The position numbers and the translations under genes are program-made. A model generated the notes under the pieces. The model worked only from the letters and a program-made list of their open reading frames with translations, ran no database searches and was not told the origin of the DNA. Shown piece by piece: positions 6,143-12,847 of a stretch of 16,982 bases of DNA; within the stretch, counting starts at the first letter, position 1, and each line of letters starts with the position of its first letter. The stretch comes from Bacteriovoracaceae bacterium UBA6261. GTDB taxonomy: Bacteria; Bdellovibrionota; Bacteriovoracia; Bacteriovoracales; Bacteriovoracaceae. The DNA lies in assembly GCA_002440825.1 (NCBI GenBank), contig DJVH01000030.1, forward strand, positions 1 to 16,982. The letters run 5' to 3'.

Positions 6143-7735
6143 ATGCAGAAACCAGTTTTCTTGGCGGGACTGCCGCTTGCTGCTCTCTTAAGTCTAAATC
6201 TTTATGCACAGTCTCCGGCGATGGGAGAATTCAAGCAATTCTATAAAAATGGTCAGTATGCTCAGGCGATCTCTTCTCTTGAAAAAATTGATAATACCGA
6301 AACCGCTAATGGTGAAAAATTTTATCTCCTTGGTGAATGTTATTCAAAGCTTCAGGAATTTGATAAAGCTTATTTGAATTACGATCTCGCCTTAAAGGCG
6401 GGCAATACTCACGAAGATATTTATTATCAATACGGACAAGCGCTCTATGCGGCCAATGAATTAAAAAAGGCCCGCGCTGCTTTTGCTGAATCGGCCAAAA
6501 GAAAATTCAATACACCGGCTTCCACCTACTACGTCGCTCACATTTCACAAATTCTGGAAGAATACCCACAAGCAAAAGACAGCTATACTGCTTTAATTAA
6601 AGACAAGGATGCTGATTCAAAGATAAAGCAAATTGCACGTTTCCAACTCGCGGAAACAATACTCGCGATGATGAGAGAAAAAGAAATCGCGCCGGAGAAA
6701 CTTGAAAAAGGCGTTGAAAAATATGTTCTTCCTCTGATGAAACAGGCTTATAAAACTGATAAAAGCACGTCCGTCGCCAACGATATCCAGCAAAGAATTG
6801 CCGAAGTCCAGAAAGAATTCAATCTCGATCCGAATCTTCTGGCAAACGGGAAAAGAATTTCAGAGAAAAGATATTCTGCCTACATAGTCCAAAAAATTAA
6901 ATTCGATGACAACATCACTCTTACAAATGAAGAAAACAACGTTACCCAATCAAAGAAAGAATCTTATATCTTTGAATCTGAAGTTTATGGTAAATACGAT
7001 TTCGTTATTAAAAAGAAATTCATCGTCTCTCCGGAAGCGAGAATAAATTTTGTTCAAAACAGCGACCAGGATTCTCCTGAAGTTTATCAGAACGATACTT
7101 ACTCCATAAATACAAATTTAAGAAATAAGTATGAACATACTTTGTTTGCGGCGCCGGCCTCTCTGCTCTTTGATCTCGAATACAGTCGCAACTACAAGGA
7201 CTGGCAGCAAAAACATACTCGTGAACACTATGCGGATTCCTTCTCTTATGGTTTAGGAGAGATTTTTTCATATTTCAGTGTTGGCGATACTTCATTTAAA
7301 GTGAAATTCAAGGACTACAAAGGCGAAAACACCGCTATCAGCAACCGCACAACCAGCTTCAGCGCCGATCAGACAGTACTGCTTCCTATCCAGCATCTAT
7401 TAATTGCTTTTTTTGAAGCGGACTATATCGACAACTACAACAATAAAACGACCAATACTAATACGTATCTGACGAGATTTGACTATATTATTCCAGACAT
7501 CATTCCCTCTTACACGCTGGATATCGCGCTGGCCTCAACCATTACCGATACCAAAGAGCAAAAAGCTGCGAGAGGAACTGAGTTCAGTCTCAATCCATCG
7601 CTCGATCTTTCGAAACAGGTCAGTGATAAATTCAAAATTGGTGTGAATTACGATTTTACTAAAAGTAATTCAAGACAAGCGGATTACAAATACACAAAAA
7701 GCGTTTTTAGTACTGAATTCCGTTATAGCTTTTAA
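6143..7735 (+). CDS. Outer-membrane protein with periplasmic TPRs and C-terminal beta-barrel
   Basis: The start is taken at ATG 6143, preceded by GGAAGGA. An ATG at 6131 abuts the terminator T-run and has no binding site. The product is 530 aa. Residues 1-22 are a signal peptide (LPLAALLSLNLYA). Residues 28-220 form several TPR-like helical pairs, for example YKNGQYAQAISSLEKI, YSKLQEFDKAYLNYDLALKAG and YAANELKKARAAFAESAKRK. Residues 240-530 alternate polar and aromatic residues as in beta-strands and end TEFRYSF with a terminal Phe, the outer-membrane barrel signature. The plan (TPR then barrel) resembles surface-protein translocation or modifier proteins such as SLAM/DUF560, but that is an analogy. 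It probably sits in the outer membrane with the TPRs in the periplasm, where they could bind the FecR-domain protein. Only 19 nt separate it from the cyclase gene. Confidence 0.82.
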   Translation: MQKPVFLAGLPLAALLSLNLYAQSPAMGEFKQFYKNGQYAQAISSLEKIDNTETANGEKFYLLGECYSKLQEFDKAYLNYDLALKAGNTHEDIYYQYGQALYAANELKKARAAFAESAKRKFNTPASTYYVAHISQILEEYPQAKDSYTALIKDKDADSKIKQIARFQLAETILAMMREKEIAPEKLEKGVEKYVLPLMKQAYKTDKSTSVANDIQQRIAEVQKEFNLDPNLLANGKRISEKRYSAYIVQKIKFDDNITLTNEENNVTQSKKESYIFESEVYGKYDFVIKKKFIVSPEARINFVQNSDQDSPEVYQNDTYSINTNLRNKYEHTLFAAPASLLFDLEYSRNYKDWQQKHTREHYADSFSYGLGEIFSYFSVGDTSFKVKFKDYKGENTAISNRTTSFSADQTVLLPIQHLLIAFFEADYIDNYNNKTTNTNTYLTRFDYIIPDIIPSYTLDIALASTITDTKEQKAARGTEFSLNPSLDLSKQVSDKFKIGVNYDFTKSNSRQADYKYTKSVFSTEFRYSF

Positions 7736-7754
7736 TTCTTAGTGAGGAGTTCTC

Positions 7755-9971
7755 ATGTTTTTCAGGATCTTCCAATATTTTGGAATTTGTCTTATCGTTC
7801 TTTTTAGCGCAATCAGTATTTTCTTTGCCACGAATGAAAGAGATCTGACTTCTCAGGCGGAAAAATCTTTTCTCATCACTTATGCTTCCTTTTTTGAAGA
7901 CCGCTTTTATGATTTGCGCATGCGATTCACAATTGATCCTCTTAAGAAAGACAACCGTCTTGTTCTGGCAGCTATTGATGATCATTCATTGAATAAAATC
8001 GGAAGATGGCCATGGACGCGCTCGAAACACGCAATGATCATCGATAAGCTTCGCAACTTTGGTGCAAAAATTGTGGCGTTCGACGTTTTCTACTCTGAAC
8101 CGGAAATTGCATGCAACGCTGAATCACCTGATAATGTTTTCGCTGAAAGTATCAAAAAATTCCAGGCCATTCCTGGAAATAAAATCATTCTTCCTTATTC
8201 GGTAGAAGCAAAAGAATCTGATAAAATAGATGAAGAGTACTACTTCAAGGATGTTCCTGATCAACTGTTGAATTTCGTCCTTGATACCAAACAGGCCCAG
8301 GGAGCGAATTTGCAACCGCAGCTTGTCGCCAAAAAAGTTTATCCCATTCCGGTTCTTGCCAACACTGATGTGGGAATTTCTCATATTGAATCCAACTCAG
8401 ATTCAGATGGTGTCTTTCGCCACTACCCTCTTGTTGCCAATATCGACTCGATTTATTTTCCTTCCTTTGCGCTCCAGACTTACGAGTTTTTCACCGGTGA
8501 TAAAACAACTCTTGAAATTCCTGCACCGGAAATGGCCTACCTCAAGTCAAAACATGGGACTGTTTACTTAAACAACATCGGAGAGGCCCGAATTCGCTGG
8601 CTCGGGGGTCTCGATCACTTTCCGCAGGTTTCAATTCAAAAAATATTTGAAGCTCGCGATGATGATCCTGAAATGAAAAAAATTTTTCAAAACAAAGTCG
8701 CCTTTGTTGCATCAACTGCCTTTGGAGCCCACGATTTAAGAAACACACCGGTCGATTCAGCTCTGCCGGGAATTGTTTTCCACATGAACATGGTTCACAT
8801 GCTTCTCGATGGTAAATTTTTCGTGAGCGATTATGATTCGGCCAAGATGTCCTGGTACTTTCTCATCGTCGGTACGGCCATTATTATCGGAGTCATGCTT
8901 CTCGGCAACGCCATCCTGGATTTCTTTGTCGTCAATATTCTGATTCTCGCTTTCTTGTATATCGATACGTATTACTTTATTCCCAAAGGCTACAACATCC
9001 GGTTGTTCTTCTGCCTTCTCTCTGTCGTGCTCTGCTATTCGTGGTCTACGTTCCTGCATTTTTACCAGTCAAATAAAGAAAAGAAAAAAATCAAAGGAAC
9101 ATTCTCGCGCTATCTTGCTCCGTCGATTGTTAATGACTTGTTGAAAAATCCGGACAAAGTCCGCCTCGGTGGTGAAAAGAAAAACATCACAGTGTTCTTC
9201 TCGGACGTAAGAGATTTTACATCCATTTCGGAAAAGCTTACACCGGAACAACTGACTCACTGTCTGAACAAATACATGACCATGATGACGGACACGTTGT
9301 TCGAACACCAGGGGACTCTGGATAAATATATCGGTGACGCGATGGTGGCGTATTGGGGAGCTCCGGTAGAAATTGAAAACCATGCTTATTGGGCCGTCAA
9401 AGGCGCCATTCAGATGATTGAACGACTTCCTTCCATTAATGAAGAATTCAAAAAAGAAGGTTTTCCTCTCTTCAAGCACGGAATCGGTTTGAACACCGGT
9501 GAATGTTCTGTCGGGAACATGGGCTCCAATCAGATTTTTTCCTACACTGCTCTCGGGGACAACATGAACCTTGGAGCTCGTCTCGAATCATTATGTAAAT
9601 TCTATGGCGTCCAGTTAAACATTTCTGAATACACTAAGAAGGCCATTCCTCCAGAACTGGCGAAAGAGTTTATTTTCAGAACTCTCGATAAAGTCAAAGT
9701 TAAAGGGAAAGAAAATGCTGTAACAATTTATGAAGTTCTTCATCCAGGTCATCCTCTCTATAGTGAGAAAAATGCACTGGAAAAATATGAAACTGCATTC
9801 CAGCTCTATCTGACGCAAAAATTTGCTGAGGCCACTGAGATTTTCCGCCAACTTCATGAAAAATTTCCTGAAGATAAATCCTTTGAACGCATGCTTCATA
9901 TTTGTGAAGATTTTCTTGAAGTGCCGCCTCCGCCAGGATGGGATGGAACTTACACTCATAAATCGAAATAA
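7755..9971 (+). CDS. CHASE2-domain class III adenylate cyclase
   Basis: The 738-aa inner-membrane protein should make cAMP from ATP. A first membrane helix (residues 8-25) is followed by a periplasmic CHASE2 sensor (about 40-350) containing DNRLVLAAIDDHSL, GRWPWTR and AKIVAFDVFYSEPE. Three membrane helices follow (about 366-384, 387-405, 414-435). The catalytic domain (about 478-630) has every expected residue: metal ligands D484 and D528, substrate-selecting K524 and T598, transition-state N605 and R609. Lys plus Thr predicts ATP over GTP (class IIIb). The end carries a TPR-like helix pair (673-705) and PPPPGWDGTY (724-733), a tail I recall from CHASE2 cyclases. The start is set by GAGGAG 5 nt upstream. 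It is coupled to the barrel gene by a 19-nt gap and closed by the terminator at 10009. The CHASE2 ligand is unknown. Confidence 0.93.
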   Translation: MFFRIFQYFGICLIVLFSAISIFFATNERDLTSQAEKSFLITYASFFEDRFYDLRMRFTIDPLKKDNRLVLAAIDDHSLNKIGRWPWTRSKHAMIIDKLRNFGAKIVAFDVFYSEPEIACNAESPDNVFAESIKKFQAIPGNKIILPYSVEAKESDKIDEEYYFKDVPDQLLNFVLDTKQAQGANLQPQLVAKKVYPIPVLANTDVGISHIESNSDSDGVFRHYPLVANIDSIYFPSFALQTYEFFTGDKTTLEIPAPEMAYLKSKHGTVYLNNIGEARIRWLGGLDHFPQVSIQKIFEARDDDPEMKKIFQNKVAFVASTAFGAHDLRNTPVDSALPGIVFHMNMVHMLLDGKFFVSDYDSAKMSWYFLIVGTAIIIGVMLLGNAILDFFVVNILILAFLYIDTYYFIPKGYNIRLFFCLLSVVLCYSWSTFLHFYQSNKEKKKIKGTFSRYLAPSIVNDLLKNPDKVRLGGEKKNITVFFSDVRDFTSISEKLTPEQLTHCLNKYMTMMTDTLFEHQGTLDKYIGDAMVAYWGAPVEIENHAYWAVKGAIQMIERLPSINEEFKKEGFPLFKHGIGLNTGECSVGNMGSNQIFSYTALGDNMNLGARLESLCKFYGVQLNISEYTKKAIPPELAKEFIFRTLDKVKVKGKENAVTIYEVLHPGHPLYSEKNALEKYETAFQLYLTQKFAEATEIFRQLHEKFPEDKSFERMLHICEDFLEVPPPPGWDGTYTHKSK

Positions 9972-9975
9972 ATTT

Positions 9976-10005
9976 CTGGCAGAACAAAAAAGATTCCAGT
10001 ATAAA
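9976..10005 (+). promoter_or_regulatory. Candidate promoter for the methyltransferase gene
   Basis: TATAAA at 10000-10005 (5 of 6 matches to the -10) has CTGGCA at 9976-9981 (4 of 6 matches to the -35) 18 nt upstream. Transcription would begin near 10012, inside the first arm of the terminator at 10009-10036, so the new transcript would lack part of the hairpin and escape termination. No other promoter fits between the cyclase stop and the ATG at 10052. Confidence 0.35.
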
Positions 10006-10008
10006 GTG

Positions 10009-10036
10009 GCCCCGCTTGCAAGCGGGGCTTTTTTTT
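10009..10036 (+). terminator. Rho-independent terminator of the cyclase gene
   Basis: GCCCCGCT (10009-10016) pairs with AGCGGGGC (10021-10028); the whole 20-nt element is a perfect palindrome through the TGCA centre. Eight T's follow (10029-10036). It ends 15 nt before the start of the methyltransferase gene. Confidence 0.93.
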
Positions 10037-10051
10037 ATATAGGGAAAAACA

Positions 10052-10921
10052 ATGCTTCAGTTAACAAAATTCTATGAAAAATGTTACGAAGAATATCGTT
10101 TAAAAAGCTCCAACTTCTGTCCCGTCGAACTTTTCCAATTTATCTCTGAAAAAAGAAAAGCTCTCAAGAAAAAACACATAGGTCATTTCGTGGACTCACT
10201 ACTCTGGACGGAAAAAACTGAACTCATCGATATCCCTGACTTTGATGAAAATCTAAAACGCGAAATTGTCCTCGGTCTTCACATGAAAAATACGGTCTTC
10301 GGTACTTATAAAAAAATGATTGAACTAGTTGCGCCGATGATTGAAGAAATCAATATGAAAGAAAACCGGCCTGCCCGATTGCTTGAAATTGGAAGTGGCA
10401 GCGGAAAGCTCTCTTTTGCTTTATACAATGAACTCTCCCGCTCTCACTTGCAATTTGAACTGACAGGATCAGATATTGTTCAAAAATACCTGGATGAGGC
10501 CAACAATGAGTCGCGCAGAAAAAATTCCCCCATCACGTTTGTGAAGATCGATGCCTTCCAACTGGACAGTCTACCGGAGAATTCTTTTGACGTTGTTTTC
10601 TGTCTGCATAGCCTTCACCATTTTTCTCCTCAACAGCTTTCAAGAATCATGGCCGGTTCTTTCAAGATTTCCAGCAAGGCCTTCTTAGGAGTTGATGGCT
10701 ATAGGGGTCTCTTCAATCTGCTGTTCATGATTCTATCCGGCGGTTTGAAAAGCTTACTCTCTTTGAATTATGCGTTTCTTCATGATTCCTTTATTTCCGG
10801 CCGGAAACTTTATTCCGCCAAGCAACTTGAATTAATTTCAAGGCTTTCCTGTCCATTCAGCCTCACAACGGCAAGGAATTTAAGACCCGGACTGACAATG
10901 ATCAAAATAGAACACAAATAA
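10052..10921 (+). CDS. Class I SAM-dependent methyltransferase
   Basis: The 289-aa product has a Rossmann-fold methyltransferase core. Motif I is LLEIGSGSGKL (110-120). The acidic end of strand beta2 is D141 in LTGSDIV. D167 lies in VKIDAFQ. Motif IV is FDVVFCLHSLHHF (179-191), with the HSLHHF form common in methyltransferase types 11 and 25. The first 100 residues are a charged helical extension that may choose the substrate. Residues 218-245 are unusually hydrophobic (LFNLLFMILSGGLKSLL) and could contact membrane or a lipid substrate. The substrate cannot be told from the sequence. GGGA about 8 nt upstream acts as binding site. The start lies just behind the cyclase terminator, so it probably has its own promoter. 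Confidence 0.85.
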   Translation: MLQLTKFYEKCYEEYRLKSSNFCPVELFQFISEKRKALKKKHIGHFVDSLLWTEKTELIDIPDFDENLKREIVLGLHMKNTVFGTYKKMIELVAPMIEEINMKENRPARLLEIGSGSGKLSFALYNELSRSHLQFELTGSDIVQKYLDEANNESRRKNSPITFVKIDAFQLDSLPENSFDVVFCLHSLHHFSPQQLSRIMAGSFKISSKAFLGVDGYRGLFNLLFMILSGGLKSLLSLNYAFLHDSFISGRKLYSAKQLELISRLSCPFSLTTARNLRPGLTMIKIEHK

Positions 10922-10984
10922 AATGTAAGAGAATATTTGGGACAGAAAATTGTCTATCAAATCTTTTCCTTTTACTGTCTCCTC

Positions 10985-11440
10985 ATGAAAAATTTAATCA
11001 TTACAATTCTTATTGCCTTTACCACGTCGACTTCAGCCTGGGCCAAAGCGCCTGCTAAACTTCAGCACACCATCGATTTTATCTTCGAAAAAGTGCTTGA
11101 AAAAAAACATCTCGATAAAAGAGACGATGTTCCCTTTCCCAAGTTTTACTTTCAAAGCAATACGCCTTTAAAGCAATTTCAGGATGCCATTGAAAAACAA
11201 TGGGGGTTCAGACCGGATAGCTTTACCAATGCCTTTGCCGTGGCCAATAACGAAGTTTATATCCTGGACGATGCCGATTATTACCGCAAACATTCGCGCT
11301 GTATGGATGATTCCATTGCACATGAATTGACACATTATTTGCAGACCAAATATCAGAATTGGGACCTCTCGGATGAAAGCCTGGAATGGGAAGCTATTGA
11401 TATCCAGACCGCTTTCAGACAAGAGAACTGCAAGCTCTAA
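10985..11440 (+). CDS. Small secreted putative zinc metallopeptidase
   Basis: From ATG 10985 the product is 151 aa. A longer frame starts at TTG 10937 but would put 16 residues before the signal peptide. Residues 1-20 are a signal peptide (IITILIAFTTSTSAWA). The mature part holds an HExxH zinc motif, HELTH (113-117), within SIAHELTHYLQTKYQ. A second conserved-looking acidic patch, SLEWEAIDIQ (132-141), offers E134 or E136 as the third, gluzincin-type ligand. C106 and C149 could form a disulfide. The mature protein is only about 130 aa, so it is a minimal peptidase domain, or a metal-binding relative that lacks activity. I do not recognise a named family. No Shine-Dalgarno precedes the ATG. 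It lies between the methyltransferase and the hydrolase, same direction, with a weak terminator after it. Confidence 0.72.
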   Translation: MKNLIITILIAFTTSTSAWAKAPAKLQHTIDFIFEKVLEKKHLDKRDDVPFPKFYFQSNTPLKQFQDAIEKQWGFRPDSFTNAFAVANNEVYILDDADYYRKHSRCMDDSIAHELTHYLQTKYQNWDLSDESLEWEAIDIQTAFRQENCKL

Positions 11441-11446
11441 ATCTTC

Positions 11447-11468
11447 ACCTGTTAAATTTACAGGTTTT
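11447..11468 (+). terminator. Weak terminator after the metallopeptidase gene
   Basis: ACCTGT (11447-11452) pairs with ACAGGT (11460-11465) around an AT-rich 7-nt loop, with only four T's (11465-11468) after or within the second arm. The short stem and short T-run make it weak. It lies 7 nt after the metallopeptidase stop codon. Confidence 0.5.
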
Positions 11469-11476
11469 CCCTATGG

Positions 11477-11502
11477 CGTCCTTTTTTATCATAAAAAGGA
11501 CG
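11477..11502 (+). promoter_or_regulatory. 10-bp hairpin burying the hydrolase ribosome binding site
   Basis: CGTCCTTTTT (11477-11486) is perfectly complementary to AAAAAGGACG (11493-11502), with the 6-nt loop TATCAT. The second arm contains the only Shine-Dalgarno-like sequence (AAAGGA, 11495-11500) and ends one base before the ATG at 11504. In RNA this would hide the ribosome binding site. Read as DNA, the loop TATCAT (5 of 6 matches) could instead be a -10 box within an operator dyad, giving a nearly leaderless mRNA. Confidence 0.6.
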
Positions 11503-11503
11503 T

Positions 11504-12847
11504 ATGAAAATCTTCATCATTATCCTCCAGCTGGTCCTTGCCCTTACCGTGAGAGCTTACGCTTTCATTCTTCCGGAAGATTATAAAACGGGTGCTGAAG
11601 TCTGCGCTGAACATTCCTCAGATCGTCAGGGTGAGTTTTTTAAATGGATCAATGTTCCGGTCGATTATTCGGATCTTTCAAAGGGTCAGACGGCAATCTA
11701 CGCATACACCAAAAAAGTATTCAATCCAGATCTTCCGACTGTCATTTTCTTTACCGGCGGCCCCGGCGTCAGCTCCCGATCAACCGAATTTTCTCTGCCT
11801 GAAACAAACGTTCTTTTCTTTGAACAACGTGGGATTTCCTGTTCGCGGCCGGCAACAAAAGAACTGTTTTTAAATCCGGATTTTTATAGCTCAGAAAATA
11901 CAGCAAAAGATGCGCTGGCCGTTGTTCGGGCATGGACTATTTCAAAGGTGAGCGTCTACGGTCATTCTTACGGAACGATACCCGCAACTGTCTTTGCTTC
12001 TCTTTTTCCTTCTGTCACCAGAACGCTCATTCTTGAAGGCGTCGTTTATCACGCAGACGAAACGCTCTGGCTGACAAAAACGCGTGATCAGCTCTTACAA
12101 TCTGTTTTCGATTCACTCTCACCTGAACTGCAGGCTAAAATTCTCGATCTCTCTTCAGGACATTCCGTTCCTGCTTCATGGTTTTCTCAAATTGGAAAAA
12201 TGATGTTGTATCTGAACAACGGAACATCGGCCTATAAAACTTTTCTGGAAGGAATTCTTTCAAGCAACGAGATGGACCTTCCCTCTTTTATCAATAATTT
12301 TTTTACTGATCCCAATAAGCCCGAAGAAAATTTCAGTTTTGGGGACATTACGATGGGAATGATTGGCTGTCGAGAGATGAGCATGTCAAACCCGTTGATG
12401 AGCCTGACAACTGTTTTTGAAAACGGAAAGCTTGTCAGCGATCACAACAATGTGGACAGAGAAGCCTTATGCAAACCACTAAAGCTTGAGAATGCTTACC
12501 TGAAAGCAAAACCTTTTAAGGCCGAAATGTATCCGGTCAAAGTTCCTGTAAGTTATCTCCTGGGTGAAACAGACGGGGCCACTCCGCTTGAGCAAGGTCT
12601 TGCCCACTTCCAGAATGTCGCTAAAGGAATCAAAACGGCCTTCATCATGAAAAACGGCGGACACCTTCCTTCACTTGGTCTTTTAAAAGATAACCGGGAT
12701 TGCAAAGATGAAGAATGCGATTCATTGAAACAGAATATTCTTCAAACTGTGATGTTTGAAAAACTAGTGAGAGCGGAATCTCTTGATCGCTCTCTGATTG
12801 AGCAATTCAACAACGCAGGTGAATTACAATGGAACGTTCACCAGTGA
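11504..12847 (+). CDS. Secreted alpha/beta hydrolase, S33 peptidase-like
   Basis: The 447-aa product has a signal peptide (residues 1-20, ending RAYA) and an alpha/beta-hydrolase fold. FFTGGPGVSS (82-91) is the oxyanion-hole segment and FFEQRGISCSRP (105-116) the following strand, both as in prolyl-iminopeptidase-like S33 enzymes. The nucleophile elbow is VYGHSYGT (151-158), with S155 catalytic. The acid is D357 in GETDGATP and the base H387 in NGGHLPSLG. The full triad supports an active serine hydrolase or aminopeptidase in the periplasm or outside the cell. The substrate is unknown. Several cysteines (C34, C113, C289, C323, C400, C405) fit an exported, disulfide-bonded protein. The ribosome binding site sits in a hairpin just before the ATG. 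The last 24 bp overlap the end of the opposing HD-domain gene. Confidence 0.87.
   Translation: MKIFIIILQLVLALTVRAYAFILPEDYKTGAEVCAEHSSDRQGEFFKWINVPVDYSDLSKGQTAIYAYTKKVFNPDLPTVIFFTGGPGVSSRSTEFSLPETNVLFFEQRGISCSRPATKELFLNPDFYSSENTAKDALAVVRAWTISKVSVYGHSYGTIPATVFASLFPSVTRTLILEGVVYHADETLWLTKTRDQLLQSVFDSLSPELQAKILDLSSGHSVPASWFSQIGKMMLYLNNGTSAYKTFLEGILSSNEMDLPSFINNFFTDPNKPEENFSFGDITMGMIGCREMSMSNPLMSLTTVFENGKLVSDHNNVDREALCKPLKLENAYLKAKPFKAEMYPVKVPVSYLLGETDGATPLEQGLAHFQNVAKGIKTAFIMKNGGHLPSLGLLKDNRDCKDEECDSLKQNILQTVMFEKLVRAESLDRSLIEQFNNAGELQWNVHQ

Noticed and set aside
6106..6246. 46-codon frame starting inside the terminator (MKMRFFFF...), with AGGGA 5 nt upstream, overlapping the barrel gene out of frame; might be a Phe-rich leader peptide.
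   Set aside because: The Phe codons are simply the terminator T-run, and the rest reads the barrel gene in the wrong frame with an unnatural composition. The hairpin and T-run explain the region better.
8757..9059. 100-codon highly charged minus-strand frame inside the cyclase gene.
   Set aside because: It mirrors the hydrophobic membrane helices of the real gene; hydrophobic codons read in reverse give Asp/Glu/Lys/Asn.
9069..9479. 136-codon open frame on the minus strand inside the cyclase gene.
   Set aside because: It is antisense to the conserved catalytic domain, rich in Phe/Arg/His as expected of a shadow frame, and lacks a ribosome binding site.
10937..10984. TTG start sixteen codons upstream for the small metallopeptidase.
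   Set aside because: It would add residues before the signal peptide. The ATG at 10985 begins directly with MKNL and a hydrophobic core.
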